Source: Nocardia sp. NBC_01503 (GTDB taxonomy: Bacteria; Actinomycetota; Actinomycetes; Mycobacteriales; Mycobacteriaceae). From it: a stretch of DNA of 64,000 bases. Where the stretch lies: positions 7,130,001 to 7,194,000 of the forward strand of contig NZ_CP109596.1 of NCBI RefSeq assembly GCF_036327755.1, given 5' to 3'. The translations under genes and the position numbers were made by a program. Below the pieces are notes generated by a model, which saw only the letters and a list, made by a program, of their open reading frames with translations, was not told where the DNA came from and ran no database searches. Positions 34,949 through 45,665 of the stretch are shown one piece after another. How positions within the stretch are numbered: position 1 is the first letter of the stretch; each line of letters opens with the position of its first letter.

Positions 34949-34992
34949 AACCGGTCATCACGTGACGCGAAGTTGGTCCGTGATGGCCGGTT
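34949..34992 (+). terminator. hairpin terminator of the jetABC operon
   Basis: AACCGGTCATCACG pairs with CGTGATGGCCGGTT (14-bp stem with one T-G wobble, 16-base loop), beginning six bases after the jetC stop. It supports the operon ending at jetC. There is no long U-tract. Confidence 0.6.
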
Positions 34993-35072
34993 TCATGCGA
35001 CTTGTCTTGATCATCACCTGAATCACGTTCTCGCGGCGTCCAGCCACCTGAACGCGGCTACGGCATGCCTGC

Positions 35073-35102
35073 TTGACAGTCGGTCCGAAACAGCCCTGGT
35101 AA
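35073..35102 (+). promoter_or_regulatory. SigA-like promoter candidate
   Basis: TTGACA at 35073-35078 and TGGTAA at 35097-35102, with an 18-base spacer, upstream of the coiled-coil membrane protein gene. The -35 matches consensus exactly; the -10 is only approximate. Confidence 0.45.
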
Positions 35103-35275
35103 ACACCGCGCGCTCGACCGGATTACGCGTGTCGCGGCGCGCCACGCCGTAAGGATTGGTACATCGGCAAATCAACAGTTTCGCCAATGGCGGTGTATCG
35201 ACTAGAAATGTTTTCCGTGCCGATCCCTATCGAGTTCACCTGTCAGCCATCGCAACTCCCCGGACGGGGGACCCG

Positions 35276-36448
35276 ATGACGATCGAACATCCGCTCGAGG
35301 ACGAGGTCTCCGTCCTCGCCCGGCGGGTCGAGAAGGCCCGCGGACGCCTGGCCTATCAGTTCGACCCCGCCCTCACCGAAGCGCTCTCGGAGAACGAACT
35401 CCAGGCCGAGCGCGAGCTAGCCGAGCGTATTCGCGATGAGGATCGCGCTCAGCGCCTGAAGCAAGTCGAGGCCGCGGCCGCCACGGCTGACCGCGCCCGG
35501 CAGACCACCGAAGAAATCGAGAAGGCCGACATTCGGGACTTGCTGATGGCCCGCAAGGCGATTGCCGCGCAGCGGCGCGAATCCAGCCCGCACGCCAAGC
35601 TGGCTTCGCTCTACAAGCATCGCGCGTGGTCGCTGCGCGCGCTGGCGGGTGTCGTCGCGGCCGGCATGCTCTGGTCCGCGGTCAATGTCCAGCACAATAT
35701 CGCCCCCGGTGGCGCCTCGGATCCGCTGTTCTGGTTCAGCTATCTGCTCGAAGGCATGATCAGCGTCTGCCTCGTGATCATCATGATCGGCACCAACAAG
35801 GTCGCCGAGTGGGGTGTCATCGACAGCACCAAGCAGGTCGTCGCGGCCGAGATGGCGCTGCTGGGCCTGACGGTCACGCTGAACACCTACCCGTACCTGA
35901 AAATCGGTAGCTGGTACGACGTCTCGGTGCACGCCATCGCTCCGGTGATGATCGGTGTGGCGCTGTTGATCCACAATGCCGCGAGCGCGCGGTACGGCCT
36001 GGCCATCGTCCGCGCCACCGATCAGATCCGCGATCTGCCGGATCCGGCCGAGACGATCCGCCGCACGCTGCCGAGCATGGTCACCTGGCCGACCCGACCG
36101 ACCGGACCCGCGCCGACCATGGCCGCGCCCACCCCGGCGCTCACCGCCGCACCCGAGGCCGAGGCCGCGCAGGTGGTGGAGAGCACCCCGGATCCGGTGC
36201 CGGTCAAACCGTCGCCCAAGCCCGCGCCGAAGAAGGAAGAGCGGACTTCGGCCACCAAATCGGCCAAAACCGCCGAGCCGGAGAATCATTCGGAGCCCAA
36301 TGACGGTACGCCGCCGCTGAATGTGTACGACACCGGTCAGTTCCGCATCGCCGAGACCCTGGAACAGGAACTCGCCGAACTCCAGGCCGCCCGTCGCCGC
36401 GCTCGCGCCGCGGCCCGTGCCCGCAATGGGGGAACCGACGTCGACTGA
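35276..36448 (+). CDS. coiled-coil, four-helix membrane protein of unknown function
   Basis: 390 residues from ATG 35276, with a GGGGGA ribosome site. Residues 1-110 are charged and helical, likely coiled coil (LEDEVSVLARRVEKARGRLAYQF…RQTTEEIEKADIRDLLMARKAI). Four hydrophobic segments follow (SLRALAGVVAAGMLWSAVN; WFSYLLEGMISVCLVIIMIG; VAAEMALLGLTVTLNTYPYL; HAIAPVMIGVALLIHNAAS). A Pro/Ala/Lys-rich disordered region and a short conserved-looking tail (YDTGQFRIAETLEQELAELQAARRRAR) end it. The topology recalls SpdB/DUF2637-type transfer or spread proteins of actinobacterial plasmids, but I cannot confirm homology. It has its own promoter and is separated from jetC by a terminator. Confidence 0.7.
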   Translation: MTIEHPLEDEVSVLARRVEKARGRLAYQFDPALTEALSENELQAERELAERIRDEDRAQRLKQVEAAAATADRARQTTEEIEKADIRDLLMARKAIAAQRRESSPHAKLASLYKHRAWSLRALAGVVAAGMLWSAVNVQHNIAPGGASDPLFWFSYLLEGMISVCLVIIMIGTNKVAEWGVIDSTKQVVAAEMALLGLTVTLNTYPYLKIGSWYDVSVHAIAPVMIGVALLIHNAASARYGLAIVRATDQIRDLPDPAETIRRTLPSMVTWPTRPTGPAPTMAAPTPALTAAPEAEAAQVVESTPDPVPVKPSPKPAPKKEERTSATKSAKTAEPENHSEPNDGTPPLNVYDTGQFRIAETLEQELAELQAARRRARAAARARNGGTDVD

Positions 36449-36468
36449 TCCCACTCCCGGCACCCACC

Positions 36469-36496
36469 ACCGCCCGCAGCCTCGGCTACGGGCGGT
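36469..36496. terminator. bidirectional hairpin between convergent genes
   Basis: ACCGCCCG (36469-36476) pairs with CGGGCGGT (36489-36496) across a 12-base loop, followed on the plus strand by a T-containing run. It sits between the membrane protein gene and the convergent metallophosphoesterase gene. Confidence 0.6.
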
Positions 36497-36515
36497 TTCG
36501 GCGGTTTTGCCGGGG

Positions 36516-37907
36516 TCAGATCACGCCGGTCAATCCTGAGAAGTCGCGCAGCACAACATGATTGCGATGGGCGCAGCTGCCCAGCGAATGATCCGGATGC
36601 ATTCCCAGATACTGCCGACGGGTGCGGGTGCTCCACCGCCGCGCCCGCTCGGATCGCGTCTTGTAGAAGTTCGCCATGTACCCGCCCTCGTAGAGGCGCA
36701 GCAGCATGTACCCGCCCGGATACTCCTTGACCGCCGCCACTTCCAGGAATTCGACCGGAATGCCGGAATCGGCTCGGGTGACGCGATTTCGGTGCGTATG
36801 ACCGCTGTGATGCAGGAATACGCCCGGGGCCGATCGGTAGAGGGCGTGTAATGCGGCCGCATTCGCCCTGTCGAGCACGAAACCCGGTCCGCCCGGGTTG
36901 CTGATCGCCGCGTGCGTCGTGACCGGGTGGTGACCGAATACGAGGGTCGGGCGCTCCGGATCCGCGTGCAGCAGATCCCGGAAGTGCGCCAGCTGCGGGA
37001 AATTCAGCGTCCCGCCGCCCCCGCGCAGTCGAGTGGTGTCCAGTCCCACCAGACGCATCCCACCCACGGCGAATTCGCCGAGCCGCTGATACGGGTAGAA
37101 CACCTCGCCCCAGTGGTCGGCCTCATCGCGCGGCGACATATCGTGATTGCCCCGGCAGACGAAGTAATCGCGCCCGAGCTCGCCCCAGGTGTCCAATTGC
37201 GCCCGCACACCCCGCGACTGCGCCAGCGTTCCCGAGTCGGTCAAATCCCCCGCGGCGATGAGATGGTCCGCGCCCCTGCCGGATTCGCGCAGATCCTCCA
37301 GCAGCGCGCCCAGCATGAACTCCGGATACCGCTCGGTATCGTCCCGCAGCCCCTCGACGAATCCCCCCGGCAGCAGTCCGCTGTACTCCTCGCCATGATG
37401 CAGATCGTTCGCCAGCGCGATGGTTCGCAGCAACCGCCCCGGCGGCGGCACCAGCGTGGTGACGATCCCGGTGGACTCCGGCGCCCCCGACCGCCGCGTC
37501 ACTAGCGTCCGCGCGGGCATGGCCCGGCACCCCTGCGAATACGCCTCGAACCGATAGGCCCGTCCCGGCTCCAGACCGGTGATCTCCGCGTAATGGAAAG
37601 CGGTGGGCAGAGTTTCGAGGAACCGCACCGGCAGCGGCCCAAGGCTGTCCGCGGGCCCGATCCGCACCTCGGTATCGGCCACCGCCGGCTGCGACCGCCC
37701 CGCCCGATTCCGACTCCGCGAGGTCCAGGTCAGAATCACCGAGGTATCGGTGACGGTGACAACCTCCAAATCCGAGACCGTCAGCGAATGCCGTTGCACC
37801 CGAGCCCCATAGCTCGCGAACACCGGCCGCTGCGCCCGCACGGCCACCGCGGCGGCCCCCGTAGCCGCATTGGCCAGCCATAATGTCCGAAGTCGCGGAT
37901 CCAGCAT
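36516..37907 (-). CDS. calcineurin-like metallophosphoesterase with N-terminal fibronectin-III-like domain
   Basis: 463 residues from ATG 37907, which has GGAG six bases upstream. An N-terminal beta-rich domain (SDLEVVTVTDTSVILTWTSR…ITGLEPGRAYRFEAYS) resembles the purple-acid-phosphatase/FnIII domain. The catalytic domain shows every metal motif: ALANDLHHG (D-x-H), AAGDLTDSG (GDxxD), CRGNHDMSP (GNHD), VFGHHPVTTHAA and HSGHTHRN (GHxH). No clear signal peptide is present. It hydrolyses phosphomonoesters or phosphodiesters; the substrate is unknown. It diverges from the vWA gene. Confidence 0.9.
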   Translation of the reverse strand: MLDPRLRTLWLANAATGAAAVAVRAQRPVFASYGARVQRHSLTVSDLEVVTVTDTSVILTWTSRSRNRAGRSQPAVADTEVRIGPADSLGPLPVRFLETLPTAFHYAEITGLEPGRAYRFEAYSQGCRAMPARTLVTRRSGAPESTGIVTTLVPPPGRLLRTIALANDLHHGEEYSGLLPGGFVEGLRDDTERYPEFMLGALLEDLRESGRGADHLIAAGDLTDSGTLAQSRGVRAQLDTWGELGRDYFVCRGNHDMSPRDEADHWGEVFYPYQRLGEFAVGGMRLVGLDTTRLRGGGGTLNFPQLAHFRDLLHADPERPTLVFGHHPVTTHAAISNPGGPGFVLDRANAAALHALYRSAPGVFLHHSGHTHRNRVTRADSGIPVEFLEVAAVKEYPGGYMLLRLYEGGYMANFYKTRSERARRWSTRTRRQYLGMHPDHSLGSCAHRNHVVLRDFSGLTGVI

Positions 37908-38207
37908 GACAATCTCCGTCCGCCGCCAACTGCTATTACCCAACGGTACGTTCACGGATTGAACGCCGGTGTCCGCGAACATGACAGCTCAGCTTCGGTA
38001 TCGGGACATTTCTCTCGCAGTCGCTCCGGCGGTGCACGGACCGCTGATCCTTCCGGTCCGGAAATTCGCCACACAGCCCTGACCTGCACCGACACCTCTT
38101 CGCCCGGTCACGCACCTGGTCGGCGCCACGTCGGCGCACCTACCGTCGACGGCAATCGAGATGCGTTGCCGCACCCGCGGTTTCACACGGCCGAAGGTTG
38201 ATGCCCC
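37908..38207. other. divergent intergenic region, metallophosphoesterase / vWA
   Basis: 300 bp that must hold both divergent promoters. I see no gene and no clear consensus hexamers or strong inverted repeat; local composition is slightly less GC-biased than the flanking coding DNA. Confidence 0.5.
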
Positions 38208-38897
38208 ATGGTGCGCGAGTCCACTCCCGACGCGGCGGTCGAACGCGATCCGGTGCTGCCGGTCTGCCTCGTGATCGACGTCTCGGGATCGATGTACGGC
38301 CCGCCCGTCGACGCGGTGAATCGCATGTTGCCCCAATTGCGCGGCATCCTGCTCGCCGATCCCGTGGCGGGCGCGCGGGTCCGGCTGTCCGTGGTCGCCT
38401 TCGCCTCCGAGGCGCATACCGTGCTGCCGCTGACCGAACTGCCGCGGGCGCGAATCCCAGTGCTCCAGGCGGGCGGCGCGACCAATTTCCGGGCCGCGTT
38501 CGGTCAGGCGCGCACGACCATCGCCGCGGGTGTTCGCGCCCGGGACACCGGGATTCGCGCGCATCGGCCGGTGGTGTACTTCCTCAGTGACGGCGGCGAT
38601 ACCGGCCCCGATTGGCTGCCCGTCTGGGAGCGATTGACCGATCCGGCGGACCCGCACGGCGCCGAGGTGGTGAGCTTCGGCATGGGCGCGGCCGACCGGC
38701 AGGCCATCAGCGCGGTCTCCACCGGCTTCGCCTTCTTCGCGCGGGACCGTGATCCGGTCGTCGCCACCGGGAACATCCTGGACGCCATCGCCGCGAGCAT
38801 CGCCCTGACATGTGCGTCCGGTGACGGCGACGCTGCGGTGCTCACCGTTCCCACCGGCTCCGGATTGCTGCCGCTGGAGGTGGATTCGATCTTGTAA
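38208..38897 (+). CDS. vWA-domain protein (TerY-like)
   Basis: 229 residues forming essentially one von Willebrand A domain. The MIDAS metal site is DVSGSM (Asp24, Ser26, Ser28), with the Thr in GGATNFRAAF and the Asp in YFLSDGGDTG. Cytosolic VWA proteins of this TerY-like group are found with kinases, phosphatases or STAND ATPases in predicted stress or defence signalling sets. Here the partner is probably the large HTH-nSTAND-WD40 gene that starts about 90 bp downstream on the same strand. ATG 38208 is used; another ATG lies seven bases upstream out of frame. Confidence 0.85.
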   Translation: MVRESTPDAAVERDPVLPVCLVIDVSGSMYGPPVDAVNRMLPQLRGILLADPVAGARVRLSVVAFASEAHTVLPLTELPRARIPVLQAGGATNFRAAFGQARTTIAAGVRARDTGIRAHRPVVYFLSDGGDTGPDWLPVWERLTDPADPHGAEVVSFGMGAADRQAISAVSTGFAFFARDRDPVVATGNILDAIAASIALTCASGDGDAAVLTVPTGSGLLPLEVDSIL

Positions 38898-38990
38898 GGG
38901 CACCGTGCCGCGCACCCCACCATGGCGCAGGCCATACTCCTCGCGGTGGGAAAACGCCCATGGCACAGCACAACAGGGAGTACGCGGCGA

Positions 38991-41900
38991 ATGACCGATG
39001 ACACCGAATCGGTATTCGGCGACGAACTACCGCGCGAGGTATTCGCCCAGCAATTGACCAGTCTCTGGCGGCTCGCGGGCGGTCCGACATTGCAGGCCGT
39101 CGCCGACGCCGCGAACCGGGTCATCCGATCCAGCCGGGGCGAGCACGCCAAACGCCTCACGGTGCAGCGCATCAGCGATTGGCGCAAGGGCCGGAATCTG
39201 CCCGCGAACTTCGAATCGGTGCGGCCGGTGCTGTTCGTGCTGTTCGAGCTGGCCAGGAAATCGGAGCAGGTGCCGCCCGCGCTGCTGGACCCGACCCACT
39301 GGCGGCAATTGTGGGTGAGCGCGGTGTCCTGGACGCCCACTTCGGACTGCCCCTACCGCGGTCTCGAGTCCTACCGCACCGAGAACGCCGCGCTGTTCTT
39401 CGGCCGGGAACGGGCCACCGCCGAACTGGTCGCGCTGGTTCGGAAAACGGGTGGGGCGGGCGGTGGGATCGTCGTCCTGGTCGGCGCGTCCGGCACGGGT
39501 AAGTCATCGTTGCTCGCCGCCGGGCTCATCCCCGGACTCGGACCCGAATGGACGGTCCGCGCCGGAACCCCGAGCACCCCGCCAAGCATGGAAGATATCC
39601 CGGCGGACAACAGTGCGCTGGTCATCGATCAGTTCGAGGAACTCTTCACCAACTCCGCCGCCGCGGCCGATCAGCTCGACTTCATCGAAACCCTCACCCG
39701 CCACGCGGATTCCGGCGCGACCGTGGTGCTCGGCCTGCGCGCGGACTTCTTCGCCCGCTGTCTGGATCACCCGGCGCTGGCCGAGGCCGTCGGCCGACGC
39801 GCCTATGTGCTGACCCCGATGCTGGCGGCCGAACTCACCGAAGCGATCACCCGGCCCGCCCGCGCGCACGGCCTCAAGCTGGAAAGCGGTCTGGTCGAAC
39901 TGATCAGCGCCGAATTGCTCGGACTCGGCGGCCGCACCGACGGCTCGGGCACTCTGCCGCTGCTGTCCCACGTCATGGCCGTCACCTGGGAACGTGGTGA
40001 CGGCAATCGGCTCACCCTGGACGCTTACCGGGCTGCGGGCGGCGTCACCGGATCGGTCGCCCGAACCGCGCAGCAGGCCTGGGCCCGGCTCGATTCGACC
40101 GGACAGGACGCCGCCAGATCCATCCTGCTCAGTCTGGTCACCGTCGGGAGCGACACCCGCGACACCCGTCGGCATCTCCCGATCACCGAACTGCTCACCC
40201 GCACCGACAATCCCGATGCCGCGGCCGACGCGCTCGAACAGTTGGCCAGCGCCCGGCTGATCACCTTGGACACCGACACCACCGCGCTCACCCATGAGAT
40301 CGTCATCGATGCCTGGCCGGAACTACGCGGTTGGATCGACGCCGACCGGGCCGGGCATCTCATCCGGCAGCGCGCCGAAACCGATGCGGCGGAATGGGTT
40401 TCGTCCGGGCGCAGCCGCGCGCTGCTCTATCACGGCGATCGGCTGGCCCAGGCGCGCACGCACGGCCGGGCCGTGGCCGGGCAGACCCGCGAGTTCCTCA
40501 CCGCGGCGCTGCGGGCCCGGCGGCAGCGCACCTGGATGCAGGCGGGTCTCGCGGGCACGCTGGTACTGCTGCTGGTCGCCGCGTTGACCGGCTATGTGAA
40601 CACGCGAATCGCCAACCGAGAGAAGGACGCCGGATTCTTCGCGAACGTGCTCAGCGAGGCGAGCCGGGTGCAGAGCAGCGACCCCACGCTCTCGGCCGAG
40701 TTGGATATCCTCGCCGCCACACTGCGACCGGACGACCTCGATGTCGCTTCCAGGCTGATCGGTACCCAGAGCCTGCCCGCGGTGGCCGCGTTCGCCGCCG
40801 ACACCGGCATGGTGTCGATGCTGGCGTACGCCGACGGGGACATACTCGCGACCGCGGGGGCGGACCGGTCCATCCGGCTCTGGAATACCTCGAATCCGGG
40901 CGCGGTGGTCCCGGCCGGACCGGCAATCACCGACCACACCGGAACCGTGACCGCGCTGACCGCCTTCGGGACACTGCTGATCTCGGGCGGTGACGACCGC
41001 ACCGTGCGTATCCGCGATATCTCCGATCCGGCGCGCCCACGGGAATCGGCCGTGATCGATACCGGCAGTCCGCTCGCGGCCCTCGCGCTGGCACACGACG
41101 GCCGAACGCTCGCGGTCGCCGATCCGCACGGGGTCGAGCTGTACGACCTCACCGATCCCGCTCACCCCGTGCACCGGCCGACCCGATTCCCCGTCGACGG
41201 TCAGCTGGTCACACTCGGATTCACCAGCGATGACCGCACCCTGCTGACCATCGACCGGGTGACGCCCAACGCCGCCGCACAGACGCGCACCCTGCGGGCG
41301 TGGAATACCGTTCCGACACAGGACGATCCGCACGGCACCGTACTCGGACAGTCCGCCGATATCCGGATGGTGACGAGTCCGGCTGGCAATCTCGTCGCCA
41401 TCGCCGACGATCGGCCCGGCAGCTCGACCGCCGCGGTCGACAGTGAGGTGCGGCTCGTCCGCGTCGACGGCGCCGACCACACGGTGCCGATCGGCTCGTC
41501 CTTCGCCGCCTCGTCGGCGTACTTCCTGCTCGGCATGGCCTTCGGCCCGGACGGCCGCACCCTGGCCACGTTGACCGCCTTCGGCACCAGCCTGTGGAAT
41601 CTCACCGATCCGTCCCGCCCGGTCGCGCTCGGCCCACTGCTCACCGGCAACGCGGCCGCCTGTCCGCGGGCACCGGCCGAGCATCGCTGCACCGCGATAC
41701 CGCTGAGCCTGCGATTCAGTCGTGGCGGACAGACCCTGGCCGTCGGATTCGAGGACGGCACGGTCCAGCAGTGGCTGGTGCCGCCCGCCGTACTCGGCGG
41801 CCAAGCCGGGCAGGTGCGGCCGGTGATCAGCGCCGACGGCTCCCGCATGCTCACCTTCGCGCCCGGCGCGGACGCGCATATCTGGGACACCCACGATCCG

Positions 41901-42836
41901 GCGGCCGTGCGCTTGGCCGGAACCGTCCCCGCGCCCCAGGACCGGCTGCCCGGTCTGGCGGTGACCACCCTGCCCTCGATCAGCTCCGACGGCGCATTCG
42001 CAGGTCTGGTCCTGGACGGCGCGATGACGCTCATCGATATCTCCGATCCCGCGAAACCGGTTGCGGGATACCGCTTTCCCAACGCGATCGGGCTGGGATT
42101 CGCCATCGGCCGACCGCTGCTGATCACCATCTCCGCGTCACCGCCGAGTTTCCAGGCGTGGAACTACGCCGACGCCGCGCACCCGGTACCGCTGGGACTA
42201 CCTGTCCAAGTCCAGATCTCGCCGAAGGTCGCGGCAACCGGGGTGCAGGTCACGACCACCCGGGACGGCGAACTGATCGCGGTCCTGACCGACAAACTCA
42301 TGGTCTGGGACGCCGATATCCGGAAGCTGGGACCGCCCGGGGGCTCGGTCGCGGCCGACTGGTCCGGCGGCGGTCTGGGAATCGCCGTCACCCCCGATCA
42401 TCGAACCGCCATAGCGGCAAGCGATTTCGGGTTGGTGCGGCGCTGGGACATCAGTGATCCGACCCGGATCGAACCACTCGGCGAGCCCTTCCGGGCCAGC
42501 GAGGTCACGGTCACCGCCCTGGATCTCAGCGCGGACGGACGTCTGCTCGCGACCGGCGGGACCGATTCCACTGTCCGCCTCTGGAATTTCGCCGATCCGG
42601 CGCATCCGGTGCCCTACGGCCAATCGCTGACCCCGCCCACCGCCACGCCGTGGCAGGTCGTCTTCCATCCGAAAGCGAACTACCTGTTCGGCGGCGGCGA
42701 CAATGGCGCGCTGCGGGTCTGGGATCTGGACCCGCGGCACGCCGTCACCCGGCTGTGCGGGCTGCTCGGCACGCGGATCAACGCCGATCTCGCCGATCAC
42801 TTTCCCGCACAGGCACTTCCCCGGCTGTGCGGGTGA
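38991..42836 (+). CDS. HTH - nSTAND P-loop ATPase - transmembrane - WD40 protein
   Basis: 1281 residues from ATG 38991. Residues about 15-85 resemble a helix-turn-helix (ADAANRVIR…TVQRISDWRKGRNLP). The nSTAND1 ATPase follows: CPYRGLESYRTENAALFFGRE, Walker A VGASGTGKSSLLAAGL near residue 163, Walker B VIDQFEELF near 211. A hydrophobic span (AGLAGTLVLLLVAALTGYV, near 516) separates it from a C-terminal WD40 propeller with recurring blade motifs (IRLWNTSNPGA; VRIRDISDPARP; VRLWNFADPAHP). STAND proteins are switches that oligomerise on ligand binding; the WD40 part is the presumed sensor. No effector nuclease or protease domain is recognisable. Confidence 0.87.
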   Translation: MTDDTESVFGDELPREVFAQQLTSLWRLAGGPTLQAVADAANRVIRSSRGEHAKRLTVQRISDWRKGRNLPANFESVRPVLFVLFELARKSEQVPPALLDPTHWRQLWVSAVSWTPTSDCPYRGLESYRTENAALFFGRERATAELVALVRKTGGAGGGIVVLVGASGTGKSSLLAAGLIPGLGPEWTVRAGTPSTPPSMEDIPADNSALVIDQFEELFTNSAAAADQLDFIETLTRHADSGATVVLGLRADFFARCLDHPALAEAVGRRAYVLTPMLAAELTEAITRPARAHGLKLESGLVELISAELLGLGGRTDGSGTLPLLSHVMAVTWERGDGNRLTLDAYRAAGGVTGSVARTAQQAWARLDSTGQDAARSILLSLVTVGSDTRDTRRHLPITELLTRTDNPDAAADALEQLASARLITLDTDTTALTHEIVIDAWPELRGWIDADRAGHLIRQRAETDAAEWVSSGRSRALLYHGDRLAQARTHGRAVAGQTREFLTAALRARRQRTWMQAGLAGTLVLLLVAALTGYVNTRIANREKDAGFFANVLSEASRVQSSDPTLSAELDILAATLRPDDLDVASRLIGTQSLPAVAAFAADTGMVSMLAYADGDILATAGADRSIRLWNTSNPGAVVPAGPAITDHTGTVTALTAFGTLLISGGDDRTVRIRDISDPARPRESAVIDTGSPLAALALAHDGRTLAVADPHGVELYDLTDPAHPVHRPTRFPVDGQLVTLGFTSDDRTLLTIDRVTPNAAAQTRTLRAWNTVPTQDDPHGTVLGQSADIRMVTSPAGNLVAIADDRPGSSTAAVDSEVRLVRVDGADHTVPIGSSFAASSAYFLLGMAFGPDGRTLATLTAFGTSLWNLTDPSRPVALGPLLTGNAAACPRAPAEHRCTAIPLSLRFSRGGQTLAVGFEDGTVQQWLVPPAVLGGQAGQVRPVISADGSRMLTFAPGADAHIWDTHDPAAVRLAGTVPAPQDRLPGLAVTTLPSISSDGAFAGLVLDGAMTLIDISDPAKPVAGYRFPNAIGLGFAIGRPLLITISASPPSFQAWNYADAAHPVPLGLPVQVQISPKVAATGVQVTTTRDGELIAVLTDKLMVWDADIRKLGPPGGSVAADWSGGGLGIAVTPDHRTAIAASDFGLVRRWDISDPTRIEPLGEPFRASEVTVTALDLSADGRLLATGGTDSTVRLWNFADPAHPVPYGQSLTPPTATPWQVVFHPKANYLFGGGDNGALRVWDLDPRHAVTRLCGLLGTRINADLADHFPAQALPRLCG

Positions 42837-42858
42837 GATCGCGCGTCCCGGCGGGCGT

Positions 42859-43134
42859 TCAGCGGCCGGGGATGGGGTGGTCGGCGGGGACGACGACCGC
42901 GGGGCGGGGTTGGGCGGGGGTGCCGGAGGGTTGTGCGTAGCCGAGCCAGCCGGTGCCTACGAAGATGGCCAGTAGGACGGCGGTGGGGAGTTCCACGGCG
43001 AGCCAGCCGGGGGTCAGGACGGATTCACGGGCGGTGCGGGGGGTGCGGGCGGGGTGGGTGAGGCGGTGTGCGCGGATGGGCGGGCGCTGCCTGCCGATGC
43101 TGTTATGCCTCGAATGCTGTTGTTGCCGGACCAC
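42859..43134 (-). CDS. small single-pass membrane protein, unknown function
   Basis: 91 residues from GTG 43134, which has a GGAGG ribosome site at six bases, the main reason for accepting the gene. The N-terminal half is basic and Arg/His/Pro-rich; one transmembrane helix follows (WLAVELPTAVLLAIFVGTGWLGYA, near 45-68) with a Pro-rich tail. No homologous family is recognised. It is convergent with the nSTAND gene. Confidence 0.5.
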   Translation of the reverse strand: MVRQQQHSRHNSIGRQRPPIRAHRLTHPARTPRTARESVLTPGWLAVELPTAVLLAIFVGTGWLGYAQPSGTPAQPRPAVVVPADHPIPGR

Positions 43135-43236
43135 CCATTGCCTCCGTAGCTAGAAATGTGCCGAAACCCAGGATGCCGAAGATGCGGCGTGCGCACAGCG
43201 GTTAACGAGCGGACAACAGGGTGTCCGGTCCATTTT

Positions 43237-43905
43237 TCAGCGCACGCTCGCATCGGGTAGTCGTGCGGGGCACGACGCTCCGGGGACGGTCACCAGCTCG
43301 AAGTGCCACCATTCATTGTCGAAGGTGCGGCACAGGCCCCAGCGATTTCCGTTGTCCTCCAACCACTGTGCGCCCGCGCGCGGACCCACGTCGATGGCCT
43401 GACCCGAGACATGGGTGGACTCCTCCGGCGGCAGCACCCATTGCCGCGCGGCCTCGGGACTGCCGTACTGGCGAATCCCGTCCTCCCACATGGCCTGCTG
43501 CTCGGCGGGCGAGCGATAGCCGGAGGTGATCCGGATGGTCACGCCCTCCTCGCGCGCGGCGTCCGCGGCGTGCGAATACGCGGCGGCCAGCAGCGGATCG
43601 AGCCCGTCGGTCTCCCCCGCGATCGCCGACGCGGACGGGAGTTTGCCGGCCGCACCGCCGACCGCCGACTCCGATAAAGCGGATCCGGGCACCGCGACGG
43701 CACTGTCCGCATGGGCGAGCGGCGACGCCGCCGGGAGACCGGTGGCGAACAGCCCGGCGCCCGCGATCACCGCGACAGCGGCCGCCCGGGACGCACCATG
43801 GACCGCTCGACCGCGCCGAGCAACCGGCACATCGGCGAGCAGCCCCGCACCGCGCTCCTGCTCCGCGGCGGGGACATCGAATCTCACCACTGCTGCGTCG
43901 ACCAT
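43237..43905 (-). CDS. VanY-type D-alanyl-D-alanine carboxypeptidase
   Basis: 222 residues from ATG 43905, preceded by AGGGGA. A basic N-terminus leads to a signal-anchor (AAAVAVIAGAGLFATGLPAA) and an Ala/Ser-rich linker. The C-terminal VanY domain has the substrate motif ITSGYRSPAEQQAMW and the zinc ligands in STHVSGQAIDVGP (H-x6-D) and EWWHFEL. It trims the terminal D-Ala from peptidoglycan stem peptides outside the membrane. It lies downstream of the fumarase gene on the same strand after 83 bp. No vanHAX genes are nearby, so this is a cell-wall-maintenance enzyme rather than part of a glycopeptide resistance cluster. Confidence 0.9.
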   Translation of the reverse strand: MVDAAVVRFDVPAAEQERGAGLLADVPVARRGRAVHGASRAAAVAVIAGAGLFATGLPAASPLAHADSAVAVPGSALSESAVGGAAGKLPSASAIAGETDGLDPLLAAAYSHAADAAREEGVTIRITSGYRSPAEQQAMWEDGIRQYGSPEAARQWVLPPEESTHVSGQAIDVGPRAGAQWLEDNGNRWGLCRTFDNEWWHFELVTVPGASCPARLPDASVR

Positions 43906-43988
43906 CGGGTTCCCCTGTGCGGCAAGCATTCTCGACTTGCTCGGCAGTTCAACTCGGCGCTCGGCGCGCATGCGGTGCTCTCCCTTGC

Positions 43989-45665
<1,677 letters not shown>

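Larger units (their letters stand above)
34944..35275. other. intergenic region after jetC: terminator and promoter, no jetD
   Basis: 332 bp without a protein-coding gene. It contains the hairpin at 34949-34992 and the promoter-like pair at 35073-35102, listed separately. No part translates to a TOPRIM/DUF2399 (JetD) fragment in any frame I examined. Confidence 0.6.

Noticed and set aside
36516..37907. The metallophosphoesterase as a nuclease partner of JetABC.
   Set aside because: Its FnIII-like domain and calcineurin motifs fit a phosphatase, it is on the opposite strand, and a terminator and another gene separate it from jetC.
43237..43905. VanY as part of a glycopeptide resistance cluster.
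   Set aside because: No vanH, vanA-type ligase, vanX or two-component genes are nearby; the neighbours are fumarase and a small membrane protein.
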